DNA of 64,000 bases from Conexibacter sp. CPCC 205762. Lineage in GTDB: Bacteria; Actinomycetota; Thermoleophilia; Solirubrobacterales; Solirubrobacteraceae. Below are positions 43,990 through 51,737 of the stretch, piece after piece. The stretch's first letter is position 1. Every line of letters begins with the position of its first letter. A program made the position numbers and the translations under genes. The notes under the pieces are model-generated. The model made no database searches and had not been told where the DNA came from. It saw nothing but the letters and a program-made list of their open reading frames with translations. The DNA is taken from contig NZ_JAUTDN010000002.1 in NCBI RefSeq assembly GCF_030646155.1, forward strand, positions 248,001 to 312,000. The letters are read 5' to 3'.

Positions 43990-44018
43990 TTGACATCGCA
44001 AACGCACCTGTTTATAGT
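43990..44018 (+). promoter_or_regulatory. Promoter of the block B propeller operon
   Basis: TTGACA (43990-43995), 17 bp and TATAGT (44013-44018) make a near-consensus promoter about 30 bases before the likely GTG start. Confidence 0.8.
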
Positions 44019-44048
44019 GCGGATGTGGTGTAGAGAAGAGGTGGGTTG

Positions 44049-46325
44049 GTGGACCGGAAGTTTGGTTGCCCCCTGGGTGTAGAGGTTGAGAGGGAGAGAG
44101 AGTTGTCGCTACTGTCTAACGACCGCTGGCGCCGACGGCGTCGTGCGGTTGCGGTGTTCGTCGCCGCTGGAATGGTGTTAACGGTCGCAGCCGCGCCGGC
44201 GCTTGCCGACTCCTCGGTATGGCGATATGAGATGGTGAGTCCTCTTGCGAAGAACGGAGTGGGAGTTTTCGCGAGCCACTCGCCGAACTACGGCATTGGC
44301 GGCATTTCGAACGGCGGGTTCCAGCTCACGCCGGACGGGAATGCGCTCCTGTTCACCGCTGCTGGCGCTCTCCCCGGTGCGGAGGGGGGGCCGGCGTTTA
44401 CTCGCTATGTCGGACGGCGAATGTCCAGCGACTGGGACATAACGTCAGTTGATCCACCGACGAAGACTGACACCACCTTCTTGCGGACTCAAATGACGTT
44501 CGCACTGTCGGACGATGGAGTGCGTGCGGTCGTCTTCAGCAACGAAGCCCTTGCGCCGGGGGCAGTTGACGCAGGGCAAAACGTGTACATTCGCGACCTG
44601 GTTTCTGGTTCTTATGAGCTGGTTGGGACAGGGCTGGGAAACTGGAGCGACATCGGAGCTGACATCAGCCTGGCCGCAGTGACACACGACCTGGGAAGCC
44701 TCTTCTTTAGTTCTTCGTCCGAATGGCGTGCGAGCAGTGGTTTGGGCGAGATGACTGTGCAGCCTGCCGGCGAGCCCCATCCAATCAACGCGCATCTGAC
44801 GAGCACGCTCGTCCCTACTGTCACACCGGACGGGAGTGCGAAGCTGTTGACTCCGAACGACAGCTTCGGAACGTATGCATCGGGAATCTATTTGGTGAGA
44901 GACGGAGCGACACCCGTACAAGTGACTGCGTCGCAGCGAGCTGGGGACGATCCGGCGCAGCGGCAGCCGGCCTACTTCATCGGTGCGAGCGGCGATCTGT
45001 CGACGGTGTTCTTCTTCAGTCCAGTGCCGCTGACGGACGATTCCGACACTGGTGATCCCGGTGCCCCAGATGACACGCTTTACCGTTACGACGCAAGAAC
45101 CGGGAGACTTACAGATCTCCTCGCGAACGTGAGACCGGGCGAACGCGTGTTGTCAGCAGTGCTCGGACGGGTCTCAGCCGACGGATCGACGCTCTTCTTC
45201 CAGGCACAAGGGGCCTTTGCTCCCGGAGCGCCTGCTGGAACCAGAAACCTCTATGTCGTGCGAGACGGCGAACTCCGCTTCGTCGCCGATCTTGGCAACG
45301 CAACGGATCTCAATCCCGGATCGAATCAGATCAGCCCCGATGGTCGGTACTTCACGCTTCAGGCATCGGCCAACCTCACGGCGTACGACAGCTCCGGCCC
45401 CGGGTGTGCCACGGCGTCGAACCCGCTCTGTTCGCAAATCTTCGTCTACGACACCGTGGAAAGAACCATGTCGTGTGCGTCATGCGACCCTGACGGCTCA
45501 CCACCAAAGGGCTACGCGCTTTTCCGCCCGAGCCAGGTTCCAGGCCTGCGCCACCTGTCGAACGTGCTCACGGACGACGGCAAGGTGGCATTCGAATCGT
45601 CTGACGCACTCGTACCGGCTGATGTCAACGGCCGCCGCGACGTGTACACGTGGCAAGCCGGAAGATTGGAGCTCATCAGCACCGGTCGTGGCGACTCAGA
45701 CACGCTGTTCGAGGACATGAGCGCCGACGGCTCGACGATCGCGCTCGCGACGCGCCAGCAACTGGTCGGGCGTGACACCGATCAGCTCGTTGACGCTTAT
45801 GTCGCACGAATCGGAGGTGGCCTTCCCTCGCAGGGTGCGTCGGCTCCTCGGCCGCCGGTTTGTAGAGGCGCAGACTGCCAGGGATTTCCGACAGCACCAC
45901 CGACCTTGGTGAGATCCGGATCGGAGGATCTGAGCGGGACCGGGCAAGCGTCGGGCGGTACACAACCGAAGCCATCGTCGATCGCTATAGGGTCGAAGAC
46001 GATGAGAGGTGGCAGTGCGACGGTGAGGGTGGCGCTCTCTGGGGCCGGGGTGCTCGAGGTGAGTGGAAGGGGCGTTGCGACCGCGAGCGTACGAGCTGCA
46101 GGGCGGGGTGTCGTTGCGGTACGTCTCGCGCTCAGATCGGCGGCTCGGCGAACCCTCCGCAGTACAGGAAGATTGAGCGTCAGGCTCGACCTTCGCTTTA
46201 CGCCTCGAACCGGAAAGAAATCGCATGCCACAACCCGCCTGAATTTCAGAAGCACACAAAGGAGAAGGGGCCACGGTAGGACGCAGGCGAACGCCGGCAG
46301 TCGAGGAACCGCTAGCCATGGGTGA
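44049..46325 (+). CDS. Exported beta-propeller-like protein, block B
   Basis: 758 residues from the GTG at 44049 (AAGAGG seven bases upstream); a TTG at 44103 after GAGAGGGAG is an alternative. A basic run (WRRRRR) and the hydrophobic core AVAVFVAAGMVLTVAAAPALA form the signal peptide. The paralogue of 25381-27759 shares W-RYEMVSPLAKNGVGV-like opening, repeated blades (SADGSTLFFQAQGAF, SPDGRYFTLQASANL, MSADGSTIALATRQQLV), the CxSCDP motif, a GADCQ segment before the linker, and a C-terminal beta domain (GGSATVRVALSGAGVLEVS) with a basic tail. It overlaps the four-repeat gene by 8 bases. Function unknown. Confidence 0.82.
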   Translation: MDRKFGCPLGVEVERERELSLLSNDRWRRRRRAVAVFVAAGMVLTVAAAPALADSSVWRYEMVSPLAKNGVGVFASHSPNYGIGGISNGGFQLTPDGNALLFTAAGALPGAEGGPAFTRYVGRRMSSDWDITSVDPPTKTDTTFLRTQMTFALSDDGVRAVVFSNEALAPGAVDAGQNVYIRDLVSGSYELVGTGLGNWSDIGADISLAAVTHDLGSLFFSSSSEWRASSGLGEMTVQPAGEPHPINAHLTSTLVPTVTPDGSAKLLTPNDSFGTYASGIYLVRDGATPVQVTASQRAGDDPAQRQPAYFIGASGDLSTVFFFSPVPLTDDSDTGDPGAPDDTLYRYDARTGRLTDLLANVRPGERVLSAVLGRVSADGSTLFFQAQGAFAPGAPAGTRNLYVVRDGELRFVADLGNATDLNPGSNQISPDGRYFTLQASANLTAYDSSGPGCATASNPLCSQIFVYDTVERTMSCASCDPDGSPPKGYALFRPSQVPGLRHLSNVLTDDGKVAFESSDALVPADVNGRRDVYTWQAGRLELISTGRGDSDTLFEDMSADGSTIALATRQQLVGRDTDQLVDAYVARIGGGLPSQGASAPRPPVCRGADCQGFPTAPPTLVRSGSEDLSGTGQASGGTQPKPSSIAIGSKTMRGGSATVRVALSGAGVLEVSGRGVATASVRAAGRGVVAVRLALRSAARRTLRSTGRLSVRLDLRFTPRTGKKSHATTRLNFRSTQRRRGHGRTQANAGSRGTASHG

Positions 46326-49134
46326 GGAAGAGATGGATCGCAAACGTCACAACTACAGCGAGCGAGGCAGCGGCTGTCTCGGCTCGTGGCCCTTGGATCG
46401 GTTTGGGATGGTCGCCGTCGTTGTCCTGATGTTTGTCGTTGTCATGGGAGCATTGAACGCCCGCCCGCCGTCGGCGGATGCGGCGCTCAGAATCAGATCG
46501 TTCGGCGGCGCGGCCACGTCTGCCGACGGGAGACGGTTAACACAAGCGGGCGCCCACCCAGACGTTACAACGACAATCGAGTTTGAGACGAGACAGACAG
46601 AGATCTTCCCTGGTTTCGAGACGCCGCAAGCGACGGAGTCAGCTAAGAGCATCCTTATCGATCTTCCGCCAGGCCTCGTTGGTGCACCGGCGTTGTTCGA
46701 CCAGTGCAGTGAGGAGCAGCTGACCGGTGGCGTTCAGGCTATCTCCACGATCTGTCCGGTTGGCTCGCAAGTTGGAGTACTCACGCCATCTGGCATCTAT
46801 GGCTCGATGGGTGCGTTCCCCCTTTACAACATGGAGCCGCCGACGGGACGACCGGGTATGTTCGCGGCGAACATCATAGGAGCGGTCGTCAAGATCATTC
46901 CTGGGGTGCGTGCCGACGGCGGATATCGCATCGCCGCTGACGTTGGCGATACATCGCAAGGACTCAATCTCTCAGCCGTCACCGTCACGCTCTGGGGTGT
47001 TCCGGCGGATCCGTCGCATGACGCTGAGCGGACCGGAACGTTGCCGCCGCAGTCGGCCCGCGTGCCGCTGATGACGAACCCCACACGATGCACTGGTGCG
47101 GCCGTCGTGACGAGAATGCGGGCGGATTCTTGGGAGACACCAGGAGTTTTCGACACGGCCAGCTTCGACAGGGACTTCGACGGCGAGCCGACAATCGTCA
47201 CCGGCTGCGACAAGCTTGCCTTCGACCCGCTGATGACAGCCCAGCCTTCCGCGCGCAAGAGTCGCGCGCCGACGGGTCTCGACGTCACGCTCGAGGTACC
47301 GCAGAGTCAGAACCCCGATGGATTCGCAACGGCGCATTTGAAGAGCGCGGAGCTGACACTGCCCGACGGGATGCGCGTCAATCCAGCCCAGGCGGGCGGA
47401 CTGGGAGCTTGCACTTCGGACGAGATCGCACTCGGTAGCGATAACGATTCGACGTGTCCCGAGAACTCGAAGATAGGCTCGATATCGCTGCATACGCCGC
47501 TGATCGAGGACACGCTCACGGGCGATGTCTTCCTCGCGAAGCAGAGAGACAACAAGTTTGGATCGCTGATCGCGCTGTACATCGTGGCGCGAGGACCAGG
47601 CCTGCTCGTCAAGTTGCCCGGCAACGTGACGCTCGACCCCGTCACAGGGCGGGTGCACGTTTTGTTCGATGACAACCCGGAGATCCCGTTCGACACGCTC
47701 AAGGTCAGTCTCAACACCGGTCCGCGAGCGCCGCTGTCGCTGCCGAAGACATGTGGGACGGCGACGACCACAGCGGTCCTGACGCCTTGGAGCGGGACTG
47801 CGCCCGTCACATTGACGTCTTCGTTCCAGGTCTCGTATGACGGCAATGGTGCGCCTTGCCCCGCCGAGCCTTTTGCTCCGACATTCAACGCGGGAATGGC
47901 CAATCCGGTCGGCGGAGCGGATTCGGTCTTCACGCTCGGAGTCGCGCGCACTGATCAAGACGCGGAGCTGGGTGGCGTATCGGTCAACATGCCGAGAGGC
48001 CTGCTGGCGCGGATCGCCAGCGTCAGCCTCTGCAGCGACGGCCAGGCGGCTGCCGGCACGTGCGGTGACGACTCGAAGATCGGCAACGTCACGACGGCTG
48101 CGGGCGCGGGCTCCAACCCGTTCTCGCTGCCGGGCCGGGTGTACATCACCGGCCCGTACAAGGGAGCGCCGTTCGGGCTCTCGATCGTCGTGCCGGCGGT
48201 CGCCGGTCCGTTCGACCTCGGCACCGTGGTCGTGCGGGCGGCGATCTTCGTCGATCGCACCACGGCGGAGCTGAGAATCGTCTCCGATCCGCTGCCGTCG
48301 ATCCTCGAGGGCATTCCGCTGCAGATCCGTCTCGTCGAGGTGAAGGTCGACCGGCCCGGCTTCACGTTCAACCCGACCAACTGCTCGGCGTCGAGAGTCG
48401 GCGGGCAGATCAGCTCCCTTCAGGGCGCGATCGCGAACGTCGCCAGCCGCTTCCAGGTCGGCAACTGCTCGGCGCTTCCCTTCACGCCGAAGATGACGCT
48501 GAAGGTCGGCGCCAAGGGCAAGCTGACGGCCGGGAGACGGACGCCGCTCGACGTCACGATCCAGATGTCGAGAGCGCAGGCGAACCAGAGATCGGTGCAG
48601 GTGACGCTGCCGCTCGCGATCAACGCCCGGCTTGACGTCGTCAACAAGAGAAGAGCCTGCACGCTCGAGCAGTTCAGAGCGGACAGATGCCCGATGTCCG
48701 TCGGCAACGCCTCGGTGGTGACGCCGCTGCTCCGCGACCCGCTCAAGGGTCCGGCGTACTTCGTCTACACGCCGGCGCGGAGACTGCCGGATCTCGTCAT
48801 CCGTCTCAGAGGGCAGGTCGACTTCGACCTCGTCGGCAAGGTCACGCTCGACGGCCTGAAGCTGCGGACGACCTTCGACACGGTGCCGGACGTGCCGTTC
48901 TCGAAGTTCCGGCTGACGCTCGCCTCGGGCGACAGAAACGGTCCGGTCGGGCTGACGAGAAACGCCTGTCTGCCGGCGACGAGAAGAGCGCTGAAGGCGG
49001 ACGTGGCGTTCATCGCGCAGAACGGCAAGAGACTGTCGCAGTCGAAGACGATCAGCGTCAGCGGCTGTGGCAAGGCAACCGCCAGAGGCAGAAGCAGAAG
49101 AAGCAGCAGATCGAGAAGAGCGGCGAAGAAGTAG
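46318..49134 (+). CDS. Large exported four-repeat cysteine protein, block B
   Basis: 938 residues. The N-terminal membrane segment (FGMVAVVVLMFVVVMGALNA, about 29-48) acts as signal peptide or anchor. Four cysteine-paired repeats follow as in the block A paralogue, for example QCSEEQL...ICPVGSQVGV, CTSDEIALGSDNDSTCPENS, CSDGQAAAGTCGDDSKIG and CTLEQFRADRCP. The C-terminal tail is strongly basic (SRRSSRSRRAAKK). The ATG at 46318 has GAGGAA upstream and lies inside the propeller stop region; an ATG at 46333 is possible. Repeat 3 shares 40 identical consecutive residues, and repeat 4 shares 63 identical bases, with 27764-30583. Function unknown. Confidence 0.85.
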   Translation: MGEEEMDRKRHNYSERGSGCLGSWPLDRFGMVAVVVLMFVVVMGALNARPPSADAALRIRSFGGAATSADGRRLTQAGAHPDVTTTIEFETRQTEIFPGFETPQATESAKSILIDLPPGLVGAPALFDQCSEEQLTGGVQAISTICPVGSQVGVLTPSGIYGSMGAFPLYNMEPPTGRPGMFAANIIGAVVKIIPGVRADGGYRIAADVGDTSQGLNLSAVTVTLWGVPADPSHDAERTGTLPPQSARVPLMTNPTRCTGAAVVTRMRADSWETPGVFDTASFDRDFDGEPTIVTGCDKLAFDPLMTAQPSARKSRAPTGLDVTLEVPQSQNPDGFATAHLKSAELTLPDGMRVNPAQAGGLGACTSDEIALGSDNDSTCPENSKIGSISLHTPLIEDTLTGDVFLAKQRDNKFGSLIALYIVARGPGLLVKLPGNVTLDPVTGRVHVLFDDNPEIPFDTLKVSLNTGPRAPLSLPKTCGTATTTAVLTPWSGTAPVTLTSSFQVSYDGNGAPCPAEPFAPTFNAGMANPVGGADSVFTLGVARTDQDAELGGVSVNMPRGLLARIASVSLCSDGQAAAGTCGDDSKIGNVTTAAGAGSNPFSLPGRVYITGPYKGAPFGLSIVVPAVAGPFDLGTVVVRAAIFVDRTTAELRIVSDPLPSILEGIPLQIRLVEVKVDRPGFTFNPTNCSASRVGGQISSLQGAIANVASRFQVGNCSALPFTPKMTLKVGAKGKLTAGRRTPLDVTIQMSRAQANQRSVQVTLPLAINARLDVVNKRRACTLEQFRADRCPMSVGNASVVTPLLRDPLKGPAYFVYTPARRLPDLVIRLRGQVDFDLVGKVTLDGLKLRTTFDTVPDVPFSKFRLTLASGDRNGPVGLTRNACLPATRRALKADVAFIAQNGKRLSQSKTISVSGCGKATARGRSRRSSRSRRAAKK
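48634..48696 (+). repeat. 63-base segment identical to 30104-30166
   Basis: Direct-orientation counterpart of the block A segment, about 18.5 kb away, inside repeat 4 of the paralogous gene. Confidence 0.85.
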
Positions 49135-49166
49135 AAGCCGCTCGGCTGTCATCGACGTAGGACCGC

Positions 49167-49196
49167 ACGGGGCGGCATCGCGAGATGCCGTCCCGT
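49167..49196 (+). terminator. Hairpin terminator after block B
   Basis: A 13-bp stem with one G-T pair (49167-49179 with 49184-49196) and a GCGA tetraloop lie 32 bases after the stop. Confidence 0.8.
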
Positions 49197-49280
49197 CGTC
49201 GTTCAGGCGGGGCCTCAAACCTCGCTTGTCCGCTCTCCGGCAGAACTATGTGTGTGTTTCGTGAAGGTTCTGCCTGAGTC

Positions 49281-49310
49281 TTGACATACCGCCTGGGAGT
49301 CAGGTTAGAT
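49281..49310 (+). promoter_or_regulatory. Promoter of the ROK / sugar transporter operon
   Basis: TTGACA (49281-49286), an 18-bp spacer and TTAGAT (49305-49310) lie seven bases before the ATG at 49318. CCTGGGAGTCAGG inside the spacer is a short palindrome that could be an operator. Confidence 0.65.
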
Positions 49311-49317
49311 CGCTCTC

Positions 49318-50532
49318 ATGAGGAGAGAGCCCAGCGGATCGCTGGCGTCGTTGCGCGACCGCAATCGCAGGCTGGTCGTCGACGAGCTGCGGCGTGCCGG
49401 ACTGATCAGCCGTGCCGAGCTGGCGCGGCGCACCGGCCTCTCCCGCTCGACCGTCTCGACGCTGATCGCCGACATGCAGGCGCAGGGCCTCGTCGCCGAG
49501 CGCGAGGTCGACGGCGCCGGGCCGCAGGGCGGTCGGCCGCCGGTCCTGCTCAGCCTCGAGCGGGCCGCCGGGGTCGCGCTCGGGATCGACTTCGGCAAGC
49601 GCCACGTGCGTGTGATCGTCTCCGACCTCGCGCACACCGTGCTCGCCGATCTCGAGCGGCCGATGGAGACCGAGCAGTCGGCCCAAGAGGGCTTCGACGC
49701 CGCGGTCGAGCTGGCCGGTCAGGCGCTCGCCGAGGCTGGCGTCGCACAAACCGACATCATCGGCGCGGGCATGGGCGTGCCGGGGCCGATCGACGTCGCG
49801 ACCGGCGAGGTCGGCTCTTCGGCGATCCTGCCCGGCTGGGTCGGGGTCCGTCCCGAGGAGGTCGTCGCGCGTCAGCTGGGGATCCCGGTCAAGGCCGAGA
49901 ACGACGCCAACCTCGGCGCGCTCGCCGAGCTGACCTGGGGCGCCGGCCGCGGCAGCGACGACTTCGTCTACATCAAGGTCTCCAGCGGCATCGGCGGCGG
50001 GCTCGTGCTCGGCGGCCAGCTCTACACCGGCTCCGGCGGCATCGCCGGCGAGCTGGGCCACTCGATGGTCGACGAGCACGGCCCGGTCTGCCGCTGCGGC
50101 AACCGCGGCTGCCTGGAGACGATCGCCTCGACCCGCCAGATCGTCGACCTGCTGCGTCCCGCGCGCGGCGCCGACATCACGATCGAACAGGTCATCGCGC
50201 ACGCGCGCGAGGGCGACCGCGCCTCACGCCGTGTCATAGGCGACGCCGCGCGGGCGATCGGCGTGGTCATCGCACAGGTTTGCAATGTCTTGAATCCGGC
50301 CAAGGTCGTCGTCGGCGGCGACCTCAGCGCCGCCGGCGACGTGCTCCTCGACCCCTTGCGCGACGAGGTGACCCGCCACGCGGTCCCAGCGGCCGGAGGC
50401 AACGTCGAGATCGTTCCCGGGGTGCTGGGGCGCCGCGCCGAGGTGCTCGGCGCGGCGGCCCTGGTGTTGCGGGACGTCGACGGCTTCGCGCTTCATCCCC
50501 CCAAGGACGTACAGCAGAAGCAAGTCGGGTAA
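49318..50532 (+). CDS. ROK family transcriptional repressor (NagC/XylR type)
   Basis: 404 residues. An N-terminal winged helix (LRRAGLISRAELARRTGLSRSTVSTLIADM) is followed by an ROK sugar-kinase-like domain: ATP-site GIDFGKRHVRVIV, sugar-site GVPGPIDVATGEV, AENDANLGALAELTWG, GGIAGELGHSMVD and the zinc motif CRCGNRGCLET. Such repressors release DNA on binding a sugar. It begins the operon for the ABC importer encoded next and is the likely regulator of it (inference from position). Arginine codons are almost all CGN, unlike the binding-protein gene downstream. Confidence 0.93.
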   Translation: MRREPSGSLASLRDRNRRLVVDELRRAGLISRAELARRTGLSRSTVSTLIADMQAQGLVAEREVDGAGPQGGRPPVLLSLERAAGVALGIDFGKRHVRVIVSDLAHTVLADLERPMETEQSAQEGFDAAVELAGQALAEAGVAQTDIIGAGMGVPGPIDVATGEVGSSAILPGWVGVRPEEVVARQLGIPVKAENDANLGALAELTWGAGRGSDDFVYIKVSSGIGGGLVLGGQLYTGSGGIAGELGHSMVDEHGPVCRCGNRGCLETIASTRQIVDLLRPARGADITIEQVIAHAREGDRASRRVIGDAARAIGVVIAQVCNVLNPAKVVVGGDLSAAGDVLLDPLRDEVTRHAVPAAGGNVEIVPGVLGRRAEVLGAAALVLRDVDGFALHPPKDVQQKQVG

Positions 50533-50558
50533 TCCCACCCACAGGAGGAGTCAGACGC

Positions 50559-51698
50559 ATGGACAAGAGGTACGTTCGCATCCTCGCCGTCGCGGCCTCC
50601 GCCGCGATCAGCATGGGGACGCTCGCCGCCTGCGGCAGCGATGACGACAGCAACACGACGAGCACCGCCAGCGGTGGGGCGGCGTCGACCACCGGCGGTG
50701 GCGGCAGCACGAGCGGCAAGATCGCGCTGCTCCTGCCGGAGAACAAGACGGCTCGTTACGAGTCGCAGGATCGTCCGCTGTTCGAGGCGCAGATCAGAAG
50801 ACTCTGCCCCGACTGCGAGGTCATCTACTCCAACGCGGAGCAGGACGCCTCCCAGCAGCAGCAGCAGGCCGAGGCCGCGATCACCAACGGCGCGAGAGTG
50901 CTCGTGCTCGACCCGGTCGACGGCAGAGCCGCCGCCGCGATCGCGACCCGCGCCAAGCAGTCGAACATCGGCGTGATCGCCTACGACCGCGCGATCGAGA
51001 ACGCCGACGTCGACTACTACATCTCGTTCGACAACGCGAGAGTCGGCGAGCTGCAGGCGCAGGCGCTCGTCGACAAGCTCAGAAGAGACGGCAGAACCGG
51101 CGACATCGTGATGATCAACGGCGCGCCGACCGATCCCAACGCCGCCCTCTTCAAGAGAGGCGCCCACAGCGTCTTCGACACCGCCGAGGGGATCAGAATC
51201 GGCAAGGAGTACGACACGCCGGACTGGTCGCCGGACAGAGCGCAGACGGAGATGGAGCAGGCGATCACCGCGCTCGGCAGAAACAACTTCGTCGGCGTCT
51301 ACGCCGCCAACGACGGCACCGCCGGCGGCGCGATCGCAGCAATGAGATCGAACGGCATCGACCCGGCGACCCGCCCGACGACCGGCCAGGACGCCGAGCT
51401 CGCCGGCATCCAGCGGATCGTCGCCGGACAGCAGTACATGACGATCTACAAGGCGATCAAGCCGGAGGCCGAGGACGCCGCCCAGCTCGCCGTCGACCTG
51501 CTCAACGGCAGAGACAGCTCGATCGTCAACCAGAGAGTCAACAACGGCATGAAGGACGTGCCGTCGGTGATCCTCGACCCGGTCCCCGTGACCGCCGAGA
51601 ACATCAGAGACACCGTGGTCAGAGACGGCTTCTGGACCGTCCAGCAGATCTGCACGTCGGCCTACGCGTCGGCCTGCAGAAGACTCGGCCTGCAGTAA
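50559..51698 (+). CDS. Sugar ABC transporter substrate-binding lipoprotein (XylF/RbsB-like)
   Basis: 379 residues. A signal peptide with lipobox LAAC anchors it to the outer face of the membrane. A Ser/Thr/Gly linker follows, then a periplasmic-binding-protein fold (peripla_BP_4). GKIALLLPENKTARYESQDRPLFEAQI, VLVLDPVDGRAAAAIATRAK, ANDGTAGGAIAAM and TGQDAELAGIQRIVAGQQYMTIYK resemble xylose-binding XylF. AGGAGG lies 10 bases before the ATG. Of 27 arginine codons, 19 are AGA, a sharp contrast with the adjacent genes. The likely ligand is an aldopentose or related sugar. Confidence 0.92.
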   Translation: MDKRYVRILAVAASAAISMGTLAACGSDDDSNTTSTASGGAASTTGGGGSTSGKIALLLPENKTARYESQDRPLFEAQIRRLCPDCEVIYSNAEQDASQQQQQAEAAITNGARVLVLDPVDGRAAAAIATRAKQSNIGVIAYDRAIENADVDYYISFDNARVGELQAQALVDKLRRDGRTGDIVMINGAPTDPNAALFKRGAHSVFDTAEGIRIGKEYDTPDWSPDRAQTEMEQAITALGRNNFVGVYAANDGTAGGAIAAMRSNGIDPATRPTTGQDAELAGIQRIVAGQQYMTIYKAIKPEAEDAAQLAVDLLNGRDSSIVNQRVNNGMKDVPSVILDPVPVTAENIRDTVVRDGFWTVQQICTSAYASACRRLGLQ

Positions 51699-51737
51699 CG
51701 ACGAGGAGAGAGACGCAGCGATGAATGGATGCCTGAC

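Noticed and set aside
43696..44082. A 128-codon frame in the gap before the block B propeller gene
   Set aside because: No family resemblance, no ribosome-binding site, and it runs across the strong promoter at 43990-44018.
21202..49134. The two blocks as copies of a transposon or prophage
   Set aside because: No transposase, integrase, phage structural gene or terminal inverted repeats were seen at the block edges.
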